Source: GCA-2718815 sp963578105 (GTDB taxonomy: Bacteria; Planctomycetota; Planctomycetia; Pirellulales; Pirellulaceae). Taken from it: 64,000 bases of DNA. The notes beneath the pieces are model-generated. The model was not told the DNA's origin, did not search any database, and was given only the letters and a program-made list of their open reading frames with translations. How positions within the stretch are numbered: position 1 is the stretch's first letter; each line of letters opens with the position of its first letter. Where the stretch lies: positions 1 to 64,000 of the forward strand of contig CAUZBP010000017.1 of NCBI GenBank assembly GCA_963578105.1, given 5' to 3'. This document shows, piece after piece, positions 54,233-63,192 of this stretch. Both the position numbers and the translations under genes were made by a program.

Positions 54233-56503
54233 TTACGACACTGTTTCAACGGTCACATTGGTCAGAATGCAGCCCATCGTCCGTGCCGCACATCGTTGCA
54301 GCAAGGAAATCACACCGTCTAGATCTTCGACTGTGTGGGCACCCAATGGTAGCACCAAGTAAGACGCATCGGTCCAACGCACGAGTGTCTCGACCTCTGA
54401 ATCCTCCGCACCACCTGCGTCAAACAGGATGATGGAAAATTGTTGCTTGAGTTCATCAATGATGGAAGGCAAGCGGCGAACCGCAGAAGGTTGTCGCGGA
54501 AAGAGCCCTGTTCCTGCCGGCAAGACCGATAGGTTGGGGGTCTCACACGGACGTACAACGTCGCCGCAGGTTCTTTCGTCGTTCAAAACTTCCGCCAGAC
54601 CCTTGGAACCGTGCAACAAGAACTGGCGAGTAAGCCGTTTGTCCGAAAAATCCCCGTCAATCAACAGAACACGCTCGGAGGGTTCTTGAGCTAGTAACAG
54701 GCCTGCATTGGTGACGACTTCGGTCGTGTCAGCAGTCGACTCGATACCCAGGAAAGAAATAGAAGAGGCGGATTTGAATGGCAGACTTCCATAGAGGTAG
54801 TCCGCCAACTCCCGGTATCGTCGCCCCACCTGCGTCCCACTCAATTCGGCCAGACGACGTTCTTCCAAATGCTGAGCTGCCGGATGAACAGCCGGGCCCA
54901 GCGACGCAGGAGAAAGCAGTGGAATCGAGAATCGAAGTAATTCCGCCACAGCATCCTTCAACGCCGGTAACGGGCTTTCTGTTTCTTGCACCTCTGTGGA
55001 AGCGGTCAGGCCATGATTTCCTCTCGACTCGAGATACGGCACGGCTCCGGAGAGTTCCTGCTGGACCCTCGGAGCGTCTTGCATCCCCTCTGGCTTGCGC
55101 TCGCTTTCACATGTGCCGCCATTCACTGAGGACTCTGGTGAACACGTCCAATTGGTCTCGGTAGTTTGATTTACTGCCACTTCGGCCTCTTCAAAAGAAG
55201 TGTTCGTGGAAAACGCCTTTCCCACATTCAACTCGGTTGCATCTTCCTCTTCGATGTTGAACTGTTGCTTGTCATTGCCAGCTTCCATGTTTTCTACCAC
55301 CCCTTTGAAAAGCGGCTCGTGAGCAACCGGACCTTCTCCTGACAGCGGAATTGACTCAAATGGCGAAACGGGTGCTTGGTTCTCTGGACAAACATCAACA
55401 ACCGGCTCGCGGGACTGCTTTTCCCGGGGAGGACATTCGACGGCGGACAATGTGGGTTCCGGAATGTCTGGCGCCGGGACCTGATGATCTTCGAACGCGG
55501 CCTGATCATGCAGAATCGGCTGTCGAACTTCCTGGGCTTCCAACGGTATATCAACACCTTCCAAATCGGGGGTTTCAAACAAAGCCACATCCTGGTCGGG
55601 TAAAAACGACACCAAATCCAACAATTCACCAGCTAACGGTATTTCACCACCATTTCCGACCAGATGCTGTTGATGTTCTTGCTGCAGCGAGAAGGAAATC
55701 TCCGTTTCCGGTTGAGCGCCAGTCCTGCCGGCATCGAAAGTTCGACTCCTGCATTCCGCCCGGGGAGAATCAACGACATGCCGCAGGTTAACTGCGTCAC
55801 TCTCGGTACCCGGTGGTCTTGATTCCTGAGTCATCCCCTCGGGAACCGCGTCGAGCAGTTGCCCCATGTTGAAATCCGCACTTTCTCTGCGGGCAAACGA
55901 CGACAAATCCATCTCCTCCAGAACTTCATCTGGCTCTGCGTGGCTTGAAGTGATGAGGACGTCATTACTGGCCGGCCCCAGTGGGCCGTTTACCCCGTTC
56001 TCCAAGCGAACCTCGACAAGACCCGGATCGCCCATTTTGCCCGTCCCCTTCGCATGGTTCGGTACCGCGTCGATCGATCTGAGAGGTGTTACCTGGCCTG
56101 ACAGTTTGGAACTGTTTACGTGCTCAGCAGGATGCGGTTGAGCGGCGACCGCATGAACAACCGGTTCTGAACCGGAGATCACATCGGTTAACGTCGCTTC
56201 GTCGATTGTACTCTGGAGTAAAGTTGGCCAATCACTCAATTCCGTGTCAATTGGTAGTTCAACAGTCCTCGGCGAAGCAATCTTGTCTTGAGAGACAATC
56301 GTCTCGAACTGGCAATCAACCTGTTGCGCAGAAACTTTGTGAACCTCTAAGGCATTCTCGTTCTTCGCTGCTTGGGTTGTAATATCCTGGTGCTTCACCT
56401 TCGGAGCTTCACTTCGATTTTCAAGCCGCGCCCTCTTCGCGGGGAAAGACATCCCACTCGTAGAACGAGTGACCTGCTGAAGAGCGTTGAGCATCCTGCT
56501 CAT
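54233..56503 (-). CDS. BY-kinase/ParA-like protein lacking the P-loop (pseudo-CpsD)
   Basis: 756 residues. It starts MSRMLNALQQVTRSTS, like many CpsD/GspB-associated proteins. Residues about 20-560 are acidic, low-complexity and probably disordered. From residue 582 a MinD/BY-kinase-like fold appears: ISFLGIESTADTTEV where a Walker A (GxxGxGKT) is expected but has no Lys-Thr/Ser, VLLIDGDF (Walker A' is kept), and IILFDAGGAEDSE (Walker B). No Tyr-rich tail at the C-terminus (ends NVTVETVS). So it is probably not an active kinase but may be a regulatory partner. Starts 11 bases after the ATPase stop, so they are co-transcribed. Confidence 0.75.
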   Translation of the reverse strand: MSRMLNALQQVTRSTSGMSFPAKRARLENRSEAPKVKHQDITTQAAKNENALEVHKVSAQQVDCQFETIVSQDKIASPRTVELPIDTELSDWPTLLQSTIDEATLTDVISGSEPVVHAVAAQPHPAEHVNSSKLSGQVTPLRSIDAVPNHAKGTGKMGDPGLVEVRLENGVNGPLGPASNDVLITSSHAEPDEVLEEMDLSSFARRESADFNMGQLLDAVPEGMTQESRPPGTESDAVNLRHVVDSPRAECRSRTFDAGRTGAQPETEISFSLQQEHQQHLVGNGGEIPLAGELLDLVSFLPDQDVALFETPDLEGVDIPLEAQEVRQPILHDQAAFEDHQVPAPDIPEPTLSAVECPPREKQSREPVVDVCPENQAPVSPFESIPLSGEGPVAHEPLFKGVVENMEAGNDKQQFNIEEEDATELNVGKAFSTNTSFEEAEVAVNQTTETNWTCSPESSVNGGTCESERKPEGMQDAPRVQQELSGAVPYLESRGNHGLTASTEVQETESPLPALKDAVAELLRFSIPLLSPASLGPAVHPAAQHLEERRLAELSGTQVGRRYRELADYLYGSLPFKSASSISFLGIESTADTTEVVTNAGLLLAQEPSERVLLIDGDFSDKRLTRQFLLHGSKGLAEVLNDERTCGDVVRPCETPNLSVLPAGTGLFPRQPSAVRRLPSIIDELKQQFSIILFDAGGAEDSEVETLVRWTDASYLVLPLGAHTVEDLDGVISLLQRCAARTMGCILTNVTVETVS

Positions 56504-56514
56504 ATCAAGCCTCT

Positions 56515-58356
56515 TTACCCGCGCCTTAATTTGGCGAAAAGTTGCCGATACTCTTGCCGCCGGGCACCAGCTGCCGAAGCATTCGTTTTACGCATCTGTG
56601 GCGCCGGGGAATCTTCGACCACTACGAAGTCGGTTTCGGTAGCAGGCACCATTTCGGACGCATCAATTGATTGACAGGTGTCAATGCTGGCATCTTCCGT
56701 GGTCAACTCCTTACCCGTGGATGAGACTTCACTCGGCAGCGGCTCTTCGACTTTCCGGTCTGGTGGGAATGCGTCCAAATTCGGATCAAAATCGATCGCG
56801 TGTTCCATCACGATCGCCGAGTCGTGAGCCATTTCCTCCACCTCTCGCAACATCGACAGTTCGTCTGCTATCGGCGTTTCCATGCATTCCGACAGGCTCC
56901 GATAAAGTACTAGGTCCGCCTCCGGTTCTGCGACGCCGAGATTGAACATTTCATCCGCGGGTGGAAAGCTCTCTTTGACAGCCAAGTCTTCAGAACGATC
57001 TAGTTGATTGGATACCTGCTGCCCTACAAGCTCTTCCGTCGGATCAGCCTGGCAGCTCAAATCGCTTGTTTCAGGCGGTTCGCGATACAGCCCGAGAGAA
57101 TTCGGCGTGCCAGTACCCATCAGGCCGTTGAACTCCCGACCTTCCTGGCTGTCCACCTGCGGACATTCAATCTCCCCTGATTGCAATGGCAAGAAACGAT
57201 CGATCACCACTTCTTCCTCGTCGAACGTTTCCTCAAAAGGATTGCACACCAGACTTAACCGACTTTCCGTATCGTGTTGAGGTTCTTGCCCTGCGGTCTC
57301 TATCGCGCCTGTCAACAGGTTTTCCGTGACGCACGGATCAGCAGGGTCTATCTCGGGGCCCTGACCACTACCTTCTGAATTGTCGCCCTGATCTGGACGA
57401 AGTTCCTGCTGGCCAATTTCAAAAGAAGCCGTCAACGGTTCAGGGTCCCCGGTGAAAGAGCCGGCCTCTTCGTCCAAACGGCCGAATTCGATGATGCTTT
57501 TGTCAGCCGCCGTTTCTTCTGAAAGGGGCGTGAAATATTCCGGGTCCGGGAGTTGTTGCAGATCCGACCACGCTTCCTGAATCGTTGACTCGTCCAATTG
57601 CAGCAGTCCCTCCGCTGCTGCCATGACCAGGGCATGGTCGCAGAGCTGGTTGACCAGCCGGGGAATTCCGCTTGACGCATCGTGAATTGCCCGTAACGCC
57701 TTGTCACCAAACAGGTCTTCGTTTTGTCGTCCTGCTAAACCGACCTGGTGACGCACATATTCCATGGTTTCTTCGCGATTCATCGGTTCCAGGTAACACC
57801 GCGCTGCAAGACGTTGATTAAAAGATTCAAGTTTCGGACTGGCCAGTCGTTCTTCAATTTGGGGCAACCCGGCCAAAACTAAACGGACTTGCGATTCACC
57901 ATCTCGGACGAGGTTCGTGAGCATGCGGATCTCTTCCAGCAGCAGGGTGGGCACGGTGTGCGCTTCGTCCACCAGCAAGAGCAAAACATTCTGGGATTGT
58001 TCGTTGGGACGCAAGCTGTCGATCAACGAAAGACGTAGTTCGCCCTCTGCCAAACCACGATACTCGAGACCCAACTCGAACAAGATCGCCTGCAACAAAG
58101 CCCGACGACTACACAAGTGACTGTTCGCCAGGTGACAGACTTGGAACGTGTCTCGAAATTGTTCGGCAAGCAGCTGACAGACAAGTGTTTTCCCGCTGCC
58201 AACAGGACCTACTAGCAGGGCAGGGCCTTCAGAACGCTCCACACAACGGATGATCGTTTCACACGCCTGTTGGGTAAACGAGGTTGGATAAAAAAAATCG
58301 ACCCGTGGAATGGCAGAGAAAGGACGACGACCAAAGCCAAAAAACGATTCATACAT
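56515..58356 (-). CDS. ExeA-like AAA+ ATPase with long acidic tail
   Basis: 613 residues from ATG 58356 (GAGGA upstream); longer frames to 58401 have no signal. N-terminal MYESFFGFGRRPFSAIP is typical of the ExeA/XrtA-associated secretion ATPase family. Walker A LVGPVGSGKT (about 48-57), Walker B LLLLVDEAHT (about 126-135), and an NQR/RLAARCYLEPM sensor segment are intact. From about residue 290 an acidic, probably disordered tail of over 300 residues follows, ending in a basic RRQEYRQLFAKLRRG. Co-transcribed with the pseudo-kinase. Presumed to drive or regulate polysaccharide assembly or export at the inner membrane (inference). Confidence 0.85.
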   Translation of the reverse strand: MYESFFGFGRRPFSAIPRVDFFYPTSFTQQACETIIRCVERSEGPALLVGPVGSGKTLVCQLLAEQFRDTFQVCHLANSHLCSRRALLQAILFELGLEYRGLAEGELRLSLIDSLRPNEQSQNVLLLLVDEAHTVPTLLLEEIRMLTNLVRDGESQVRLVLAGLPQIEERLASPKLESFNQRLAARCYLEPMNREETMEYVRHQVGLAGRQNEDLFGDKALRAIHDASSGIPRLVNQLCDHALVMAAAEGLLQLDESTIQEAWSDLQQLPDPEYFTPLSEETAADKSIIEFGRLDEEAGSFTGDPEPLTASFEIGQQELRPDQGDNSEGSGQGPEIDPADPCVTENLLTGAIETAGQEPQHDTESRLSLVCNPFEETFDEEEVVIDRFLPLQSGEIECPQVDSQEGREFNGLMGTGTPNSLGLYREPPETSDLSCQADPTEELVGQQVSNQLDRSEDLAVKESFPPADEMFNLGVAEPEADLVLYRSLSECMETPIADELSMLREVEEMAHDSAIVMEHAIDFDPNLDAFPPDRKVEEPLPSEVSSTGKELTTEDASIDTCQSIDASEMVPATETDFVVVEDSPAPQMRKTNASAAGARRQEYRQLFAKLRRG

Positions 58357-58662
58357 GGGACAGCAATCCTCACGCGGCACAGCCGCTACCAGCGGACTCA
58401 AAAATTGTTCACACGACGCCTTACATGCACTCTGAAAAAAACTTCCTTCTCAACTTCAACGAACCTGGGGACCTTATTTTCATTCGTTCGGCCCGCTTTC
58501 GGGACAGGTGCTGCTGGTAATTTGCTATTTCACAGATCGAGTATCGACGACCGCATACAATCCGTCTGCGAACCGGGTAAGTACCAATCAGATCGGCTGA
58601 TAAATCCGCGGAACTCCACCAGCAGCCCGGTGCAGCGGAGTTTTTTGCTGATTGGATCAGTT
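58357..58662. other. Intergenic region within the polysaccharide locus
   Basis: 306 bases between the Wzz-like and ATPase genes (both minus). A plus-strand hairpin with AACTCC (58612-58617)/GGAGTT (58637-58642) and TTTTTT lies at its Wzz side; it does not match the direction of the genes. Confidence 0.4.
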
Positions 58663-60159
58663 TTAATTGGCGTTATGAACAGCTTGTACAAACGTGCCAG
58701 CTGGGTCGGACAGGTACTGACTCGTAAATTGATTGTCAACGTGGGCGGAAAAGATGAACGAAAATACAAAGAACGCCAGAACGAATTCGGAGACACGGGT
58801 TGTCCACCGAACGCACGAGTTCACATGCCGATTTCGCCGCGGTGCTGGCTTTTGTAGAAGGGATGTTGACGTAATCATTCCCACAACAGGCATTGGTAGC
58901 AAAGACGCAACTTCTGACGCCTCACCGAGTTCATCCGTTAATCGAGCAGGGCAAAAAACTAGCGAGGACAGGATACCTAGGCAGATAGCGGCCGACGCTG
59001 AAACCGTGAGTCGCCACAAATGAAACTCCTGCTTCGATTCGACAATCTGGGCAGACCGAATGGAGAAGACTGGCACTTCCCTCAGCGAGAATAAAGTTTT
59101 CTTTGCACCAAGCTTTTCTGTCACCTGAACACTTTCCTGATAATCGTTCCAGCTTTTGTCTCGATTGGATTGCAAAAGGTGAAATTGGGCTACGGTTTCT
59201 TTGATTTGCTGCACTTGTCTCGCGGTCCTTTCCGGTGACAGCGGTAGCTGGCTAAAGTCGGATCCCTGCGGAACGTGTTTTGTACGGAAAGGCACAGCTA
59301 CAACCGGCTGTCTATCAACGGGTTTTTCTAGAAACTTCGCTAATTCTGCAGCTTGGAGCTTTAAATCACCGAGTTCATCCACCTTGGAACGCACGAGGGG
59401 ATGCGAGTCGTTGTAATCTCTCAACATCGCATCCAACTGTTTGTGTATTTCGTCGATCCGGGTCTCCAAGGCGACCCGGGCTGGATTGAGTTCCTGTTGG
59501 AAATGGTCTTGTTGTGTCGGAACGGGTTCACTGGTAAGTGACTCGGCCCCGGTTTCGGGCATCGTTGAAGCAGCCCGTTTCAGCGCCTCGTCCTCGAGTT
59601 CCTGAAAGTGCGCGAGCAGAAATTGGTCCAACTTCTGTTGAACCTGTTGGGCTTCTCGCGGCCGGGAGACCGGGCTTCTGCCGCTCGCCGGCGAACTCCC
59701 ATACCATGTCGTATTCAGACGCTCCGTTGCAAATTCCACATACTGGCTCGCAACGGAATCCGACTTTTCCAGCGCAGTTTGCCGCAAATTGCTTCGATAT
59801 TCAACGTTGATGATTCCTCGGCCAGTTCGCGGATCTGTTTCTTGTGCGATCGACCAGGGCACCTCGCAAACCTGTTGCGCTGAGCCAGCGTATGAATCGG
59901 GGTACGTGGCACATTGAAGTTGTTCCGTAAAATCTTTCACACTTTTATGAATGAACGCGGCACGTGCAGAATCCTCCTGAAGGACATCAGGGCCCGCATT
60001 TGAATTCTGAAACGTGATCATCGTCTGGGCCCGAAACTGGCCAGAGGGAACACGCCAGAAGGTGAGGATAACGAGAAATGAAGACAGGGTAATGATACCG
60101 AAGACGTACCATCTCGATAATGGTTTCCGCTCCAGAGGCTGTGATCCGTGGACCTTCAT
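58663..60159 (-). CDS. Wzz/GumC-like polysaccharide chain-length protein
   Basis: 498 residues. An N-terminal transmembrane helix (residues about 18-37, YVFGIITLSSFLVILTFW) is followed by a periplasmic region that includes a YRSNLRQTALEKSDSVAS segment and coiled-coil stretches (about 170-215, 230-290). A second hydrophobic pair at about residues 395-415 (ASAAICLGILSSLVF) precedes a conserved Pro-containing PMPVVGMI, and a further hydrophobic segment lies near 460. This is the layout of PCP (Wzz/GumC) proteins that set polymer length, here apparently with an extra C-terminal helix. First gene of the cluster. Assignment is by architecture, so moderately confident. Confidence 0.7.
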   Translation of the reverse strand: MKVHGSQPLERKPLSRWYVFGIITLSSFLVILTFWRVPSGQFRAQTMITFQNSNAGPDVLQEDSARAAFIHKSVKDFTEQLQCATYPDSYAGSAQQVCEVPWSIAQETDPRTGRGIINVEYRSNLRQTALEKSDSVASQYVEFATERLNTTWYGSSPASGRSPVSRPREAQQVQQKLDQFLLAHFQELEDEALKRAASTMPETGAESLTSEPVPTQQDHFQQELNPARVALETRIDEIHKQLDAMLRDYNDSHPLVRSKVDELGDLKLQAAELAKFLEKPVDRQPVVAVPFRTKHVPQGSDFSQLPLSPERTARQVQQIKETVAQFHLLQSNRDKSWNDYQESVQVTEKLGAKKTLFSLREVPVFSIRSAQIVESKQEFHLWRLTVSASAAICLGILSSLVFCPARLTDELGEASEVASLLPMPVVGMITSTSLLQKPAPRRNRHVNSCVRWTTRVSEFVLAFFVFSFIFSAHVDNQFTSQYLSDPAGTFVQAVHNAN

Positions 60160-60658
60160 GGTGATGCAACAGTGTTTGATTTGCCAGGGCAGTGGTCCGT
60201 AGATACCTGTGGGAGTTTGGGGACACTCACCCTATTGAATGTAGAAACCGAAAAGAGGAGATCAGATACCCTCCCCTTGTCGAGATCGTCCTTCAACTAG
60301 TTTTGGCTTGAGTCTGGTTGTAGTAGCTGTGACGATGCACCGCTTGCAGAAATGGCAAAACAGCCTCCCCAGGGGCAATGGCGGTACCGCACCAAGATTT
60401 TGTTGCAGACGTTTTCATCCTATTATATTAAGATGATTCTTCGCGGCCTGCTGATCCAGCCAACTGGCGGAAGTCCCGGAGACCGAAGAAATTGCCGCCA
60501 GGGGCTGGAAATCGTTGCGTCCGCCATCAGTTCCGATCATTTTTTCACGTTAGCCGAACAAATGTGCGAAGTTCTGATTGAGCGGATTGTCAGTCAAGAG
60601 CAACGCACACGGCTACTACGTCAAGACACATGAAAGTGGACAACAGGTGGCAATTGCC
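60160..60658. other. Divergent intergenic region, Wzz-like gene / trpF
   Basis: 499 bases. A 93-codon plus-strand frame at 60352-60633 (MAKQPPQGQWRYRTK) ends 25 bases before trpF; it has no domain and no good ribosome-binding site, so it is not called. Otherwise nothing recognised. Confidence 0.4.
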
Positions 60659-61324
60659 ATGTTCCAGATAAAGATTTGTGGAGTCACCAATTCCAACGAC
60701 GCGGAAAAAGCGTGCGCTGCCGGCGCGGATGCCATTGGGCTAAATTTTTACGAGGGCAGCCAACGCTTTGTAGATATCGAAACCGCCAAACAAATTGCTT
60801 TGACGATTCCCCGGGGAGTCATCCGTGTGGGCGTGTTCGTCAACGCTTCAGCCATCGACGTCTGCCGGACTTTTGATACCGTCGGTTTAGAAGCCATTCA
60901 GTTGCACGGCGACGAGCCACCACCGTTTTTGAGTTTGCTCGGCAACCGCCCCGTAATACGAGCGTTTCGTTGTCGCGATTCGGGTGTCGCTGAAGTGCAG
61001 GCCTACCTGGCCAAATGCGTCGACCTGCAGTGTATGCCCCATTCGGTTCTGACAGATGCTTACTACCCAGGTCAATATGGGGGAACGGGCAGGGTCTTCG
61101 ACTGGAAATTGCTGAACACCATGCGAGCAAACCTGGATGGTGTCAGGCTTGTCCTGGCAGGTGGGTTGACGCCCGAAAATGTCGCTGATGCTATTGTGAC
61201 TTCCCGGCCGCATGCCGTGGACACTGCCAGCGGAGTTGAAGCGGAGGCGGGTATTAAAGATCCTGATCGTCTGTTTCGCTTTGTCAGCAATGCCAGAGCG
61301 GCTTTCGCAAGTTTCGACAACTAA
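60659..61324 (+). CDS. trpF: Phosphoribosylanthranilate isomerase
   Basis: 221 residues from ATG 60659 (AGGTGG upstream); a frame open to 60578 adds no homology. Third step of tryptophan synthesis from anthranilate, an Amadori rearrangement. Landmarks: QIKICGVTNSNDAEKA with catalytic Cys, ADAIGLNFYEGSQRFV, IRVGVFVNAS, IQLHGDEPP, the catalytic Asp in LTDAYYPGQYGGTG, LAGGLTPENVADAI and AVDTASGVEAEAGIKD. Single-gene, TIM barrel, of usual length. Not in an operon with other trp genes here. Confidence 0.95.
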   Translation: MFQIKICGVTNSNDAEKACAAGADAIGLNFYEGSQRFVDIETAKQIALTIPRGVIRVGVFVNASAIDVCRTFDTVGLEAIQLHGDEPPPFLSLLGNRPVIRAFRCRDSGVAEVQAYLAKCVDLQCMPHSVLTDAYYPGQYGGTGRVFDWKLLNTMRANLDGVRLVLAGGLTPENVADAIVTSRPHAVDTASGVEAEAGIKDPDRLFRFVSNARAAFASFDN

Positions 61325-61703
61325 AGACGGAACCACAGGTAGGCCAGAGTCCCAGCGAGTTCATTGACTTCGCAGAGAGAACACAGGAGATAGGGCTTGT
61401 ACATGCCCTTTGCTGGCTTCTATCATACTAGAACTGTTCGCTGCACACCGGGCAGTCAAAACAGGTGGGTAGTGCGATCTCCTGAAAGAACGGGTACCCT
61501 GCTGGGCCTTGACAACGGACCGAGAGATTCGCGGGAAATTCTCGAGCGAGGTACCATCACCCTGGTTCAGGCTAGAAACCCCGCCCATGATGGCGGTTCC
61601 CCCCGGTCGAGGAAGATGCCAGAGCGATATCAGGCTACTTTCCGTGGAAAGACATTCGACAAGAAACTAAAAGACCGAATAGGTGAAAAAAGGAGAGTAC
61701 AAG
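61325..61703. other. Intergenic region trpF to ahcY
   Basis: 379 bases. I looked for an S-adenosylhomocysteine riboswitch ahead of ahcY and did not find its conserved core. A GC-rich inverted element near 61580-61602 is not followed by U residues. No gene supported. Confidence 0.4.
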
Positions 61704-63023
61704 GTGGCGCAGGCAGAAATCAATCAGAAACTTCCTTACAAAATTGCCGACTTGTCCGAAGCCGACTGGGGTCGGCGCGAGATACGGCTTGCCGAAAATG
61801 AAATGCCGGGTTTGATGGCACTGCGCCGCAAATATGGCGCGAGTAAACCCTTGAAAGGCGCTCGCATCGTGGGTTGTTTGCATATGACCATACAAACGGC
61901 GGTGCTGATCGAGACTCTGACCGAATTGGGCGCAGAAGTGCAGTGGAGCAGCTGCAATAAATTTTCTACTCAGGATCATGCCGCTGCCGCCATCGCGGCA
62001 ACCGGGGTACCAGTCTATGCCTGGAAGGGTGAAACTGACAAAGAATACGACTGGTGCATCGAACAGACTCTCTATTTCGCCGATGGCCAGCCTTTGAACA
62101 TGATCCTGGATGATGGTGGTGATCTGACAGCCATCGTCCACGAAAAGTATTCGGGGTTACTCCCTGGCATTCGAGGACTCTCGGAAGAGACGACGACCGG
62201 GGTGCATCGCCTTTATCAGATGCAGGAGAAAGGTGAGTTAAAAATCCCCGCTTTTAACGTCAATGACTCGGTCACCAAAAGCAAGTTTGACAACCTTTAC
62301 GGATGTCGCGAATCGTTAGCAGATGGAATCAAACGAGCCACGGACGTGATGGTAGCCGGAAAGGTCGTCGTTGTTGCCGGATATGGAGATGTGGGAAAGG
62401 GATGTGCCCAATCGATGCAGTCGTACGGCGCCCGCGTCATCGTGACTGAAATTGATCCGATATGCGCACTTCAGGCAGCAATGGAAGGTTACGAAGTGAC
62501 GACCATGGACGAGGCAGCAGCTCAGGGAAACATTTTCGTAACGGCAACCGGCTGCCGAGATCTGATTCTGGGAAGACATTTTCAACAGATGCCCAATGAC
62601 GCCATCGTCTGCAACATTGGTCACTTTGATCTGGAAATTGACGTGGCATGGCTGGATGGTCAAAGTGACATTCAAAAGGAAACCATCAAGCCGCTGGTTG
62701 ATCGGTACACCTTCCAAGATGGACACTCGGTCCTCATTCTTGCCGAGGGGCGGTTGGTCAATTTGAGTTGTGCCACAGGGCATCCGTCATTCGTGATGTC
62801 CAACTCATTCACGAACCAGGTCCTGGCGCAGCTCGCCCTGTGGAGTGAGAACGAAGCCTACGAGGTGGGCGTACACGTGTTGCCAAAAGAACTGGATGAG
62901 GAAGTGGCACGTTTGCATTTGGACCAATTGGGAGTCCGCTTGACTGAGTTGACCGCTGAACAATCTGAATATCTGAGCGTTCCGATTGCTGGTCCCTACA
63001 AACCAAATTATTATCGCTATTGA
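61704..63023 (+). CDS. ahcY: Adenosylhomocysteinase (S-adenosylhomocysteine hydrolase)
   Basis: 439 residues from GTG 61704, chosen because AAGGAG lies 9 bases upstream; the longer frame from GTG 61683 includes that ribosome-binding site. Reversible hydrolysis of S-adenosylhomocysteine to homocysteine and adenosine. NAD-dependent, with VVVAGYGDVGKGCAQSM as the Rossmann motif; NVNDSVTKSKFDNLYGCRESL and IVCNIGHFDLEIDV are active-site segments; the C-terminus YKPNYYRY matches the usual KPDHYRY. Normal length. Perfect terminator follows. Confidence 0.96.
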   Translation: MAQAEINQKLPYKIADLSEADWGRREIRLAENEMPGLMALRRKYGASKPLKGARIVGCLHMTIQTAVLIETLTELGAEVQWSSCNKFSTQDHAAAAIAATGVPVYAWKGETDKEYDWCIEQTLYFADGQPLNMILDDGGDLTAIVHEKYSGLLPGIRGLSEETTTGVHRLYQMQEKGELKIPAFNVNDSVTKSKFDNLYGCRESLADGIKRATDVMVAGKVVVVAGYGDVGKGCAQSMQSYGARVIVTEIDPICALQAAMEGYEVTTMDEAAAQGNIFVTATGCRDLILGRHFQQMPNDAIVCNIGHFDLEIDVAWLDGQSDIQKETIKPLVDRYTFQDGHSVLILAEGRLVNLSCATGHPSFVMSNSFTNQVLAQLALWSENEAYEVGVHVLPKELDEEVARLHLDQLGVRLTELTAEQSEYLSVPIAGPYKPNYYRY

Positions 63024-63068
63024 TATTCTGCGACAGTATTCGCTACGAGTTGCGTTGACAAATCGTCC

Positions 63069-63100
63069 GGGCTCCGGCATAACATCCGGAGCCCTATTTT
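63069..63100 (+). terminator. Terminator after ahcY
   Basis: Perfect 9-bp stem GGGCTCCGG (63069-63077) / CCGGAGCCC (63086-63094), 8-base loop, then TATTTTGTT. Confidence 0.85.
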
Positions 63101-63192
63101 GTTGGTGAAACCAGTGAGTCAGTGAGCCCGCAAATGGGGCCAACGCCAACGGATCGGAAGGAGCATCTTGATCAACATGAAGGGTTCAGGAA

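Noticed and set aside
61580..61703. SAH riboswitch before ahcY
   Set aside because: The conserved core sequence was not found; only a weak GC-rich inverted element without a terminator partner.
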